From Tipula vernalis (Eukaryota; Arthropoda; Insecta; Diptera; Tipulidae): a DNA stretch of 64,000 nucleotides. A model generated the notes under the pieces. The model was not told the origin of the DNA, made no database searches, and saw only the letters and a program-made list of their open reading frames with translations. Shown here piece by piece: positions 1-10,972 of this stretch (the stretch's first letter is position 1; every line of letters begins with the position of its first letter). A program made the position numbers and the translations under genes. The stretch is taken from positions 268,127,315 through 268,191,314 of the forward strand of contig OY282560.1 of the NCBI GenBank assembly GCA_958295665.1, written 5' to 3'.

Positions 1-1937
1 AGGCGTTGATGAAATAATTAAGGATCGATGATCCGAGTTTCTTATACCCATACTCACAGGTGTTTCCGGGACAGCAAGAAAACTTGTAATTTGCACATTT
101 GGAGCGTCGATATGAATGATAGGTATACCTGATAAATTCAAATTTTCTGTACCTTCAAACTTTAAAATATATTTTGCGTCAGAATCATTAGTCAAACATT
201 ATAGCTAATAGAATCGTTATGTACCTAGTACTTACTTCATCAATAAATTCAATGGATTCTACTTCTTGCGATATTACTTCATCAAGCTCAATAGTTTCAC
301 AATTAAACTCATAATCCGAACATACGTTTCCAGCATCCATTATTCCTGTTGGCTTCGATGCATCGGTTTCGTCGGACCCATAATGATTAAAAATAATAGT
401 ATTATCGTCTTCCTATATTTTAATAAAAGTGTTACTGTTGATTTTGAACATTTGTAATGAAAAAAAATATCAAATTTAATTTTTATAAGCAAACTTACAA
501 TTTTTTGGTCAGTGTTTGTAAGAAATGAGTGATATATTTGTAACAGAATTGCGAAATCTTCGGTATCGGGACTCTCCGCTAAATTATCCAGTTGTTTTAA
601 TTTTTCTGGACCAACCAGATCTTTAAATTTATTTAAATTCATTGTCTTTTCGAGGCTTTTGTTCTCATCAATACCAACTTGCTTGTTTTGGATAATGTTT
701 GATGAGTTCCTTCCTAAACATTTCGAATAATCTATTGCATCAGGATTAAACGGTTGAAGACCACAGGTCCGAAATCCATTTATAATCGTATTTTTGTTAA
801 TGCATTGGTCTACAACATCCTTCAAAATTGGCGCAAAACAGCATTTTGTCAGTTTTTTATCAATATTTTTCTTTCTCCAATTTAATACCGCTTTTTGCCA
901 ACCTGTTTTCAATGGCTTAAATATTGAGACATCTGCAGGTTGTAGTATTCTCGTTGAATTGGGATATAAACATATAAGAATAATTTTTAATCCTTCACTT
1001 AACTTTGATAATTCGTATGTGAGGTGGGTTCGATGTCCATTCACATATAAAACTATAGGAAACTTGACGTTTTCAGCAACAAGGCTTGGGTGAAATATAT
1101 CTTTAATATATTGATGAAAAACATCAGTGGTCATCCAACCAGAATCAGACTTTAGCCATTTAAGTCCATCAGGAATAGAACTTATGATATGAGTTGGTAC
1201 TCGTTTATAGGGATATATTATCAGCGGCGGCACCACAAACCCTGATGCAGAAAAACTAAACATCACTGTCAAATTATCTTTGGCTTGACCACGATCCGTT
1301 TCATATACGTTTTTTGTTCCTAAAATGTTTTAATTAAATTGTGTTGGCTTTCAATTAAATTAAACACATCTTACCTTTAGGCGCAAGTACTTTACCGCTT
1401 TTTGGGCACATTAAAAAATTTGTTTCATCACCGTTTGAAATAATCTTTATCTGTTAAGTATTTTTTTATTTGCTCGAACCATCCGCGGATATTGGACTCT
1501 GCTACTTGGGAGCTAGCGTCAGTAATTGGTTCTGGAGTTCGAACGGTAAGATTAGGATGTCTTTTAAGAAAATTTTCGTACAACTTATTGCCAGGCATAT
1601 TATTTTTGAAAGGATTTTCCCGAGGAGCCGCATCTAGAAAGTCTTTAGCCACATTTTGTACGTCTTGTTTACGACGTGGGAAGCCCTTGGCATGATTACC
1701 TAAGAGCCAGAGTACAATTTTTTGATCTTCATCAGCAGTTAGTATTGGTGACGGTCCATAACTGGCTTTTTTGGCTCTATTATGAATCCGATTTTGTAGC
1801 GTTGGTCTCGGAATTTTAAATTTTCGAGCTGCTGCGTGGATAGATAACCCATCGTTTATTTCATTTAGCGCAATTTCAATGTCATTTGGATTATAAGAGC
1901 GTGGTTTTGGCATTTTTCTGTAACCTAAATATTTCAT
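1..1937 (-). pseudogene. pogo/Tigger-like transposase-derived gene, multi-exon, partial at left edge
   Basis: The N-terminal segment (1937 down to 1428) carries a psq-type helix-turn-helix (AARKFKIPRPTLQNR) and a CENP-B-like DNA-binding region. A DDE domain follows: first Asp in NGDET near 1415, then an IYPYKR block, YVNGHRTH, and ILQPADVSIFKPLK. This matches Tigger/jerky-like DDE proteins. The second catalytic Asp, normally in a VDGH motif, is Asn. Three complete introns with consensus sites are readable on the minus strand: 1320-1374, 413-498 and 160-235, all GT-AG. A fourth donor (GTGAGT) lies at 57, so the gene continues off the window. The exons at 236-412 and 58-159 stay open in phase 0. 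The HTH and DDE parts are out of frame near 1428, where the block usually between 'DYF' and 'NGDET' is missing. It is either a decayed element or a domesticated gene that has since broken; the Asp-to-Asn change argues against active transposition. Confidence 0.8.
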
Positions 1938-4328
1938 TTAACTTATGCACCTTATTACGTACCTACATAAATGTTTAACATTTCAGAATTTATTTTACCA
2001 AGTTACTTACCTAGGTAGGTATGTTTAATAAGGAATATTTTAATCGTTTATTTCACGGGCTTATGACTGATTAATATCGCTTAATCAGAAATAACAGTCA
2101 TAAGCCCCCAAGGCTCTTTATTGGTTATCTTAAATATACACAACCAATAGTAAGCCCCTAATTTATTATACAAACTAAGTACAATTTTGTCAAACAACGA
2201 TTAAAATTGACTATATTCACTATTTTAAAACACAAAACAATTACCAAGAATATTCAAAAATCGCAAATTACTCATCAAAATTGCACTTTAAGAAATGTAT
2301 TGCTTAAGAAAATCAGTAATATTTACCTACATATATTTTTGAAGACACAAAATCACGTCCGTACACTTTGATTTTAAACACAGACTGAGAAACTGAAATT
2401 CATGTTTTGAACGAATATAAAAGATAAAAGGATTACCGTTAATATATTAACAAAGAGAAATATTAAATAATGACGCTGAGCTTAGATATTGTAATAAATA
2501 TATAGAACTGGCTCATTACTGGTTAGATAGCTTATTACCGGGTGGTTTACCCTATATTACAAAAACAACAACATTTTAAAGTTCAAAAATAACTTATTTT
2601 TGAAGACGATTTTCACTAAGAAATAAACATTTTCATGATTCGATTTTTCAATCAAATAAAATTACATGTTTTATGAATATTTTCGTATAAAAATAATATA
2701 AAATCTCATAATTTTTATAGATTAAAAATGTAAATGAAAACAATCGTTTTCCCATTCATAGTAAAGAAAACATTTTATGTACCTTCTTTTAAGCTTAGTA
2801 AAAAATGCAGTCAATGTGTAGGCTCTTATTTATAGAGTAGGCTCTGGTTATACTCACTTATATATTTTATTTTCCCTTTTTTTAATTTGAAGAGAATGAA
2901 AGTCTTATCCGATACAAGCAATTTCATTTAGAAACATTTTCAATTTGACTAAATCTTCAAATCACTTAAGTAGTTTTTTATTTACAAAGCAATTGGAGCT
3001 AGGTTTGCTCAATTAAAATAGTCAATCAATTCTCCGTTGGTTGGTCGACTAAAAGAGTCCACCAGGTTGGTAGCATTTTGAAACTTATTATTATGAAATA
3101 CAATTTTTGTTTCATGAATAAAATAAAAACACGCGTGCTTAAAAATCTTATATTGTAAATGTTAAAAAACAGTCAAAACAATAATGAAATACTCAAACTA
3201 AAGTATGTAATAAACCTTCGAAATATGAAACCTCTGCTGTTGAAAGCAACAACTTCAAACCTGAAATGTTTAGAACATATTCTTGAAAATACAGAAGGAT
3301 TTCTTAGCATCGTAAGGATGTGGTTGTTTCTTAATTTTTAATTAATGATGACCCAACAATTACAAGTCATATCGAAGATTTGTTTTATATAAGTATATCG
3401 ATTGTTTCAAAACTGAAATAATTTATTATAAAAAAACAGAATTAAAAGACAGAGAGAGAGAGAGACCAATATAAGCAATTATTTGTCATCCTCGTCATCA
3501 TTATCCGGATCAATATTGAGGATATTGTCTCACTTTAAATCAGAAAACTGCAGCTTTAACCCTACAATTCATGACTTCTTTTTTACCTTCAAACTCATAA
3601 AACCGGTCCTATGCTGATAAAAAGATTTTATCATACAAGGTTTTCTTCGTTTTTTCATAAGGAAGAGAATGGTGTAAGAGAAATTTGATTTTATTTACAG
3701 TTAATTAATGAAAAACCCATTTTTTTTATAAAAATTTGTAACTTTTCTCAGCCGTTTAACCAATCTCGAAATCTCAAGCGGTGTTTTAAGGGGAGACATG
3801 TCATATTATTCAGTTAAAAAAGCATATTTATTTGGGCCATTAAAAATGAGGAAAATCCGAAAACTGAGAAGTGGGGAAAATTATTGAAAAGTAACCAAAA
3901 TTTATATTTGGTTCCTTTTATTATAAATTCGCACAAAAAGTTAAACTAACCTAACAGGATATAGTACCGTAAAAAATTTTAATCAATTGCCGCGCAATCG
4001 GTGCAAAACACAGGAGTTTGTGCTCTCCGCACATGCTTACACCAAACTAGTGCGACTGTCTGTTGGTAGTTTTTTATACCGTGAATTCATTGTGTTTGAA
4101 TATTATCCTCAGATTACGTAATAATATATCAAATGTTGATTTTAATATAAAATATAAAATTAAGTTACTGCCACAATAGTTAAACGTCAACTCATGACTG
4201 GAGTTCGTTCACACCGTACACACGATTTCGTAACAGACTTTCGTGATAGACAGCGATCGACTCAAGCTACAATGGACCAGACTCCACTCGTAGACCTTTA
4301 AATTGAATTATGGTTCAGATCGGAGTCG
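1938..4328. other. Gene-free AT-rich stretch
   Basis: No convincing coding sequence on either strand. It holds one strong hairpin (2057-2107, listed separately) and a short GA microsatellite near 3451. The 60-codon ORF at 3159-3341 resembles no family I know and looks like chance. The outer end of the pogo-like element could lie here, but I could not identify matching terminal repeats. Confidence 0.5.
2057..2107. repeat. Hairpin, GGGCTTATGACTG / CAGTCATAAGCCC
   Basis: A 13-bp outer arm is perfectly mirrored at 2095-2107. A second inner stem, GATTAA/TTAATC, encloses a short TATCGC loop. It lies about 120 bp outside the start codon of the pogo-like gene. It could be a terminal structure of a DNA transposon, because CAGT is a common pogo-type terminus, but no TA duplication is clear. 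Confidence 0.55.
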
Positions 4329-4983
4329 ATTGGTTCTTTTAAGTCTGCGTACTAAATTCGTGATGCTTATAGGAGCTGAGTTGCCTCAATGTTCACATGT
4401 TGGCGCAGCCTTTTTTCAAGTTTCCGTGCTTTTTCCTGGATTTCGTTTAAGATAAGGTTCATTTTAAGGTCCCTATGAAGGTCATTGTTCCTGACATACC
4501 CAGGTGCATCAACGATGTTCCTTAATACCATATTCTGAAATCTTCGGATAATATTTACGTTGCTCTGTTTGGTACAACCCCAAAGTTGAATACCATAAGT
4601 CCAAATCGGTTTCAATATTTGCTTATAAAGTAGAAGCTTGTTGTATGTTGATAAAGAAGAGTTCCTTGCCATCAGCCAATGCATTTTTCTGTATTTAAGT
4701 CTTAATTCTTCACTTTTGTTCTTGACGTGTGCTTTTCATCGTAGTTTAGCATCCAGGGTCATGCCGAGATACTTAGCTGTGTTCGCATGCGGTATTATTT
4801 CCCGATTTATGGTAATCGGAATATGTTCGAATCGTTGTTTGTAAAGTTGATGTGAACTGATTTAGCTTCATTTAGTTTTATTCTCCACCTTTTTGTCCAT
4901 TTATATATTTGCGTTATAGCTGATTGTAACTTCTGTGTTGATTCTTCGTTGCTTTTTCCAACAGCTAAGATCGCCGTATCATC
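4329..4983 (-). mobile_element. LINE fragment (Jockey-type), 3' part of the RT ORF, subfamily of the 14.6-19.1 kb copy
   Basis: The minus-strand coding runs from just after the RT active-site region to near the ORF2 C-terminus, with NSSLSTYNKLLLYKQILKPI at its middle and EATQLL near the end. It is nearly the same as the matching part of the LINE at 14568-19139 and clearly different from the LINE at 55373-59969. It ends abruptly at 4983, within the codons leading into the FADD motif. It is 5'-truncated and not functional. Confidence 0.85.
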
Positions 4984-5050
4984 ATTTCCTTTTTAGAAAA
5001 AAATTTTTTGCTCCGCGCGAGAACACAGCCGTTCGCTAAGGCTAAACCTA

Positions 5051-6748
5051 AAGCTTGCAATCGAGAGTCATGCTGAGGTATTTGGCTGTATTTGCATTTG
5101 GAACCGGCCTTGAATTAAGTTCCACTGGAATCCAGATAACTTTCTGGTTTGTGAAGTTTACGTGAACCGATTTTGCCTCGTTCAGGCTAATGCGCCATTT
5201 CTTTGTCCAACTACTCAATGTGTCGGGTGCTTTTTGAAGTTTGGTCGTTGCTTCTGATATATACTTTCCAGTTGCCAGAATAGCTGTAGCGTCTGCAAAT
5301 GTTGCTATGGTAGCACCTTCTGTATTTGGCATATCTCTGGTGTACAGGATGTACAATACAGGACCCAGTACGCTACCTTGTGGTATGCCTGCTGATATTC
5401 TCTTTAGTTCAGAGTACTCTCCGTTATATTTTACACGGAAATGTCGGTCTGCGATATAAGATTTAAGAATTTGATAGAATTGCTTAGGTAGATCTCGATG
5501 CAATTTAAATTCAAGTTCTTGGTGCCAAACTTTGGCGAAAGCTTGTGCTACATCTAAGAAGATGCTGGAGCATATCTTCTTATTCTCAAGTGCGTCTTCG
5601 ATTATATCCGTTATTCTGTGAACTTGTTCTATCGTAGAGTGATTTTCTCTAAATCCAAATTGGTGTGGTGGAACCAAATTTCTCTCTTCTATTATTGGCT
5701 TGAGTCTCTTGAGCAGTAATTTTTCAAATAATTTTGAAATTACAGGAAGTAGTGAAATCGGTCTGTACGACTTTTTATCGTTCGCTGGTTTGCCTGGTTT
5801 GGGGATCATAATTACTTCAGCAACCTTCCATTGTCGTGGGACATATTTTAGCCTGAAGACGGCATTGATAATTTGAACCAATTTTCGTAGTCCCTTCTTG
5901 GAAATGGCTTTTTTCGACTGGTCCAGTAATTAAATCATATCCTGGACCTTTTTCTGCGTTCAAATTACACTTGATCTCTTCTTTTAATTCCTGTAATTTT
6001 ACAAATCGAATATTATATTCATCAATTTTGCTAACTGTTATTATGTTTTCATCTGCTGTATGCCTAGGTAACGGTTGAAAGGTGTCTTCCAAGTGAGCCG
6101 CAAATAAAATAGCTTTTTGCTTGTCATTTTTGGCCCAGGTTCCTTCCCCATTTTTAATAGGTGGCACATGCATTTTGGTTCTTTTTAACTCCTTTGTTGC
6201 TTTCCAAAGAGAGTAATCAGTATCTTTATGATCGGTGAGACCATTTAAGTACTTTTTAATAGTTTCGTTCTTAATTTCTTTTATAAGTTGTTTTAGTTTA
6301 TTGCATGGAAAATTGAGGATTTTTCCGGGGCGCGTGTCCTTTGCCAGGTCTTACTTGCCTTCCGTTTCTCTCTAACTAACTCCCTGACCTCAATAGGATA
6401 ATTTTGATTCCTACGGGATTCGGTGTGGCTAGCAGGAGAACTTTCCCATGCTGCTTGTTGAATAGTACTGTTAAATACCTCTAGTTCATCTTCCAACTGT
6501 ACCGGTGTTTTAATCGGCACCCGTAGATTTACTTGCATTTCAATTAGTTTTTGGAATAGGTCCCAGTTAGTTCTATTATTTGTTAATTTAGGCAGGTTAT
6601 CCTTATTAATTATCATTGTGCTGAGAGTCATGATAACAGGCGTATGATCGGAATATATCCCCTCGCTGTTTTCGACGCACATTTAATCCTTGAAGATCCC
6701 TTTCGTTACATAGAAATTAATGAGATCTGGTATTTTATTTATATCTGC
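5051..6748 (-). mobile_element. LINE fragment (Jockey-type), internal part of ORF2, subfamily of the 55.4-60.0 kb copy
   Basis: Minus-strand pieces at 6682-6293, 6173-5817 and 5881-5048 cover the end of the endonuclease (YSDHTPV), the linker and most of the reverse transcriptase: SYRPISLLPVISKLFEKLL, FLDVAQAF and GIPQGSVLGPVLYILYTRD. The polymerase motif that reads FADD in the 56-kb relative is FADA here, so a catalytic Asp is lost. Frameshifts separate the pieces. Both ends are truncated: homology to the 56-kb copy stops at 5051, within ORF2, and at 6748, within the endonuclease. The neighbouring fragment at 4329-4983 is a different subfamily, so the pair is a mosaic and not one element. Confidence 0.88.
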
Positions 6749-7912
6749 ATTATTATTATTAAAATTGGTTAAAACCCATCAAGGTTCCGCCCTCAAAAAT
6801 TATAGATAATTGGCATCAAAATGTGTAAGCTGATTACATTTTCCGATTCTTAACGTTTTAAAAATTATGTAAAATTCAAAAATACTATTAGCGTGTTCGC
6901 TGTGCGTATACCATAGGAACATTACTATACAAATTAACTTACCCGCAGTTGCCGTTTGGCCACTTATAAACGCACAAGTAGAGTTTGGCTGGGTTTCGTT
7001 GCACTACCCCATAAACGTAACACTTCCTAACGATTTATTTTATATTCAATTTTATTTGATTTCTATTTAATTTTTGTTTACATTTATAACATATTACTTA
7101 ATCTACTCAACATAGTTTTATTCGTATTTAATAATTTATATAAAATAATAGAATTTTTAGCGGAAATGTAGAATATTTTAGTAAGTTGGAAAATGGAATT
7201 TTCAATTCTATTTTCCAACTTACTAAAATATTCTTTATTTAAAAAAAAACATTTTCCTTTCCGCAGCGCTAACTACATTTTATTTAATGCGGCATCTGAA
7301 GAATTCAGTTGGCAAAAAAATGTACCTTACGCATTTCTAACTGTTACTGAAGTAAAATGTACAATGTCCGAAGTAGATTTGGAATTTTATTTTTATAAGA
7401 TTTAGAGAGAATTTTGAAACGATAGGCTTGTGGTGTAGGGACAAATACGCCACACACTGATAAAATAAAAATTAAAACAAACACTCCCATGGTATAACTT
7501 TGATTGTGACCTAAAATGACAGTCCTTTTTATTCACTTTTGCAGCTGTGTTCAGTTGAATTTGCATCTAAATATAGACAATTGCTTTTTATAATGCATAA
7601 TATAAGATAGTGGCTTAGTATAATATGCAAGAACCGATGCTGCTGACAAACTAGCGTAACAAAAATATATTTTGAAAAATTTATAATAATAAGTGGGATA
7701 ATTTAAAAATTTATATAAATTAATCAACTATAAGTAATAAAAAAAATGTTGTCTATTACTGTGTTGAACGTAGGACTTTTATTAAATGTGTAGGACGTAG
7801 GACATTCACCATCAATTGTAGCACTGTCCTACGTAAAGTAGGACGGGTGGCAACCCTAAATTACACATCCTATTTTATCTATTGAAATTTATTTAAATTA
7901 TGTAAATGCATT
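6749..7912. other. Gene-poor AT-rich stretch with a foldback and a small unassigned ORF
   Basis: Outside the foldback at 7171-7233 there is one open stretch, about 7193-7405 on the plus strand. Its C-terminal half, after an AG acceptor-like site near 7266, has protein-like composition (ASEEFSWQKNVPYAF). I do not recognise it. Its beginning overlaps the palindrome, so it is not a complete gene. Confidence 0.4.
7171..7233. repeat. 63-bp near-perfect palindrome (snap-back repeat)
   Basis: A 30-base arm at 7171-7200 is the reverse complement of 7204-7233 with one mismatch (29 of 30), around a three-base TTC loop. Weaker complementarity continues outward between the GCGGAAATG stretch near 7160 and the CATTTTCC stretch near 7250. 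Such a tight foldback suggests a recent inverted duplication or a small foldback element. Confidence 0.9.
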
Positions 7913-8007
7913 TGAACGACGGTGGACTGTATGGTAATGATGGATGACTGGTGTATTTTCCTCAAACATCTTTCTCCGATATCTGTATCTTCACATATTA
8001 GCAAAAA
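7913..8007 (-). repeat. 3' LTR remnant of the BEL/Pao element
   Basis: About 95 bp closely matching 10878-10972, with scattered substitutions. The left edge TGAACGACGG is taken as the LTR end because it coincides with the internal boundary at the other copy. On the inner side it fuses into the integrase reading frame at an AGCAAAA stretch common to both sequences. Confidence 0.7.
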
Positions 8008-9516
8008 TCGCTATATATCCTTTGTGAGGTTTGTTACGTTTTCCTAGCATCGGACGTAGCCAAATAGGACCAGCATAATCCACCCCCGTTTGGTTGAATA
8101 CATATTTCATGGTGACTCGTGCGGGTGGTAAATCTCACATTAGTTGAACGATTTTTCGAGGTCGATATCGGGTACACGGAATTCAACGATGAATCAATGT
8201 GGATACCATCAACGACTGTGCTGCGTATAGATATTTCAAGTGTATCTCGTCTAAAATCAGCTCGGTAATTAGGTGCTTTGCGGGTATTATGATTGGACAT
8301 TTTTGATCATATTCGATGTTTGCGTGTTTGATTCTACTTCCAACTCGCAATACGCCATGGTTGTCCTAAACAGGGTTTAGTGCGAGCAATTTACTGTGTT
8401 TCGGAAGTGGTTTTTGCTTTTCGATGCACACAATTTCCATAGTAAAGCAATCAGTGTGAACCCACTTGAAAATTATATTGGTAGCTTGATTATAAAGGTC
8501 TTGTGACAACAATATGGATGTTGGTTCTTTATTCATAGTCCTTTTGAGATTGTTATGAAATTGCAATAATAAAGCAATTATTTTCGCTAACTTTGAAAAT
8601 TGGGAGTACTTTTGTGATAATTCTTCTAGGAATGAAGTTGGCCAGGTCGCCTGCATGAGTTTTATCTTCTCCGGTTTCTCCTCGTTGGTAAATGGTTTGG
8701 TACGAAATAGTTGAGTTTGATTTGGCCAGAATTTTAGATCTTTTTGGAGCCGTGTTGGTCCATTCCACCAAAGGTCAAAATTCCGCAACTTGGATGGTAA
8801 TAGCCCACGAGAAGCGCAATCGGCCTGGTTTTCTTTAGTGGGTATATACCGCCAATCTTTTCTAGATGTAGATCAAAAAATCTCGGCAGTGCGATTAGCG
8901 ACAAAACTTTTCCAAGATCGTGGAGGTGACGACAGCCACCACAATACATTCATTGAATCGGTCCAATTATAATATTGATGTTCTCTCTTCAGATTTAAGT
9001 AACTCTACCACGGTTTTGAGTAATCGTGTTAGCAGAAGCGCACCACTTAGTTCCAACCGCGGAACGGATATGTGTTTGATTGGCGCAACTCTGGTTTTGC
9101 ACAAACTAGTAACAGTTGTTGTATCAATTTCAAACAATTCGCATCTGAGTTCTTTCCATCTCTTTGCTTGCGGGTAAGTAGTCATCCCATTGTAAATTTA
9201 ACAGCCATAGTGATTGAAACAATGTTTTGATCATAATGGTGCATGGAGATAGCCAACCGAGCGGGTCGAAAATTTTGGAGGCTTCTGACAACAATTTTCG
9301 TTTGGTGTTGGTAACTTCTTGGTTAATCGAAACCTTAAAATGAAAGTAATCATTTCTTGGGCACCATTCCAGACCTAGTAACTTTACTGAGCGTATTCCT
9401 TCAGTTATTTCAATCGGGGACAGTTCTTCCTTGGTTGTAGGTATATTTTTGAGCAATGAAACGCAATTTGAAATCCACTTCCTCAAGTTGAAGCCAGATA
9501 GTCTTAACATCTCCAT
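8000..9516 (-). pseudogene. BEL/Pao pol remnant: RT C-terminus, RNase H, N-terminal integrase
   Basis: The reading starts at 9516 with the segment that normally follows YVDD in BEL RT (SGFNLRKWISN), then SKIFDPLGWLSP. The RNase H part (about 9185-8900) has APIKHISVPRLELSGALL. Near 8950 a frame reads TDSMNVLWWLSSPP. An integrase zinc-domain region follows (FDLWWNGPTRLQKDLKFWP, about 8780), then VDYAGPIWLRP near 8070, the beginning of the integrase core. At least four frameshifts or stops interrupt it, so it is not functional. The RT palm, with its first catalytic residues, is absent. Confidence 0.82.
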
Positions 9517-9739
9517 AATTTGAGTCTATAATTCGAGAGCCTCTTTTTCGGTATTTATTTCATCAATTCATTGAATTTATATTTTATTGTTTTTATTAAT
9601 TATTAAAATGTTAATTTAAATATAAATAATTACAAGTTTATTATTAAAAATTCACCACACATTATCATCCAAAACAAAATTGCCGTCGTTTTTAAAATTG
9701 ATGCTTAATTCAAATACAAGTGGCAATTTTACTTAGGGC

Positions 9740-10586
9740 CAGAGTTGTTCGAGATGACGGCCTGCATACGGTTTCCTTTACCCCTTCAATGGTATCTGCC
9801 CTGGTATGGAGACAATCAATTAAATTTTGAAGAGTACGGTGCTCGATTTTTGACGACTCGTGTTGCCAGAACTGCCTGCTATCATCATCTAACTTTTCAA
9901 CGATTATGTAGATTAACCAAGGGTCTCTCGTTTCCCCATGCGTTCCAACAGCTTTGAGCCCTTTTATAATTTTCTCGGAGGTATCAGCTAATTTCCGAAT
10001 TTAAGAGGAATTTACACGTGTAATAACCGGTTGTTTTACAAATGTTTCGATGTAACAATTGATTGTCGCCTTCTTTTTGTCATATCATTTACAAAGGATT
10101 TAGTATGCCTCAATGTAATTAGCGTCGGTAATTGACAAATGTTTAATTAAACCGAACGGTTCACCCTTCAATAAGCCTTTTAAATATTGCAGTTTTTGTG
10201 CGGCCGCAAGTGACACCTTTTCATGTACGGTGCTATTGAAAAGGTCAAAAAACCTTTGCCATTCCTGAAAGTCACCTTGAAATAACGGTATATTCAGGCG
10301 TGGTAATTTAGCTTCTTTTAATTGAACTTTCACCTGGTTGACTGATATTCAATTGAGTTGCCGTATGAAAACGGCGAATAGCGGCATTTAACAAGGAAAC
10401 CGCTTGGTAATAATTTTCATCAAAATCTCCTGATTGTGATACCAAATCGGCGTCTAATTCGAACATGTTATCTTCACATTTTGTAAAATCGATCCACAGA
10501 GAATTGGTTTTTTCCAGGCGTGCTTTAATTTCTTCGAAATTCGTTGTAGCCGTAATAGATTCAGCAAAGGTTAAAATTTTGGTCAT
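9740..10586 (-). pseudogene. BEL/Pao gag remnant
   Basis: Coding starts at an ATG at 10586. After a frame change near 10320, a DUF1759-like gag core follows, with LPRLNIPLFQGDFQEWQRFF and QKLQYLKGLLKGEP. Between about 10000 and 9740 another frame continues gag: SEKIIKGLKAVGTHGETRDP followed by WLIYIIVEKLD. The order and spacing match gag of the second BEL element (about 49.9-49.1 kb). The zinc knuckle and protease that should follow are replaced by about 200 bp of AT-rich sequence (9530-9740). Confidence 0.8.
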
Positions 10587-10877
10587 TTGACCTTTAATTA
10601 TTGGATTGGTCTTCGTTTTTTAAGCGCTTCCATATTGGAGGATTTAATAATACGGATTCAATGAAAGCTGGCACGAAAGGCTGTTATTTTACTTTACGAT
10701 GCACAAAACTTGGTAATAATTCAGATTTTCTATCTTTTTACCGGTTAATGATGGTACACGACTTATGCACTAATTTATATATAAAAATGATATTTAAGGT
10801 TTAAGATGGCTCTCCGCGCTTGTTGATGGTGGAAAATTTCCCTTTTGATGGTTTTCCGATCCGGCTCGAAGGACCAA

Positions 10878-10972
10878 TGAACGACGGTGGACTTTATGGT
10901 AATGATGGATGGCTGGTGTATTTTCCTCAAACAACTTTCTCCGGTATCTGTATCTTCACGTATTAGCAAAAG
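10878..10972 (-). repeat. 5' LTR remnant of the BEL/Pao element
   Basis: Matches the 3' copy at 7913-8007. Beyond 10972 the two copies diverge because the 3' copy is truncated, so the 5' LTR probably extends further right, perhaps several hundred bp. I could not place its outer TG terminus. Confidence 0.65.

Larger units (their letters stand above)
7913..10972 (-). mobile_element. BEL/Pao LTR retrotransposon, internally deleted, with LTR remnants
   Basis: Minus-strand order is LTR remnant, gag, RT end, RNase H, integrase start, LTR remnant. Blocks at 10878-10972 and 7913-8007 match closely and both start TGAACGACGG on the plus strand, consistent with LTR edges. Just inside the 5' LTR, the minus strand reads TTGGTCCTTCGAGCCGG, the usual start of the BEL/Pao internal region. 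Protease and most of RT are missing between gag and the RT tail. The integrase core is cut soon after VDYAGPI and joined directly to LTR sequence. The full LTR length and the target duplication could not be fixed. Confidence 0.82.

Noticed and set aside
794..1093. Plus-strand ORF
   Set aside because: Antisense shadow of the pogo-like DDE domain.
3448..3468. GA-repeat as a GAGA-factor regulatory site
   Set aside because: A short microsatellite with no nearby gene; no support for regulation.
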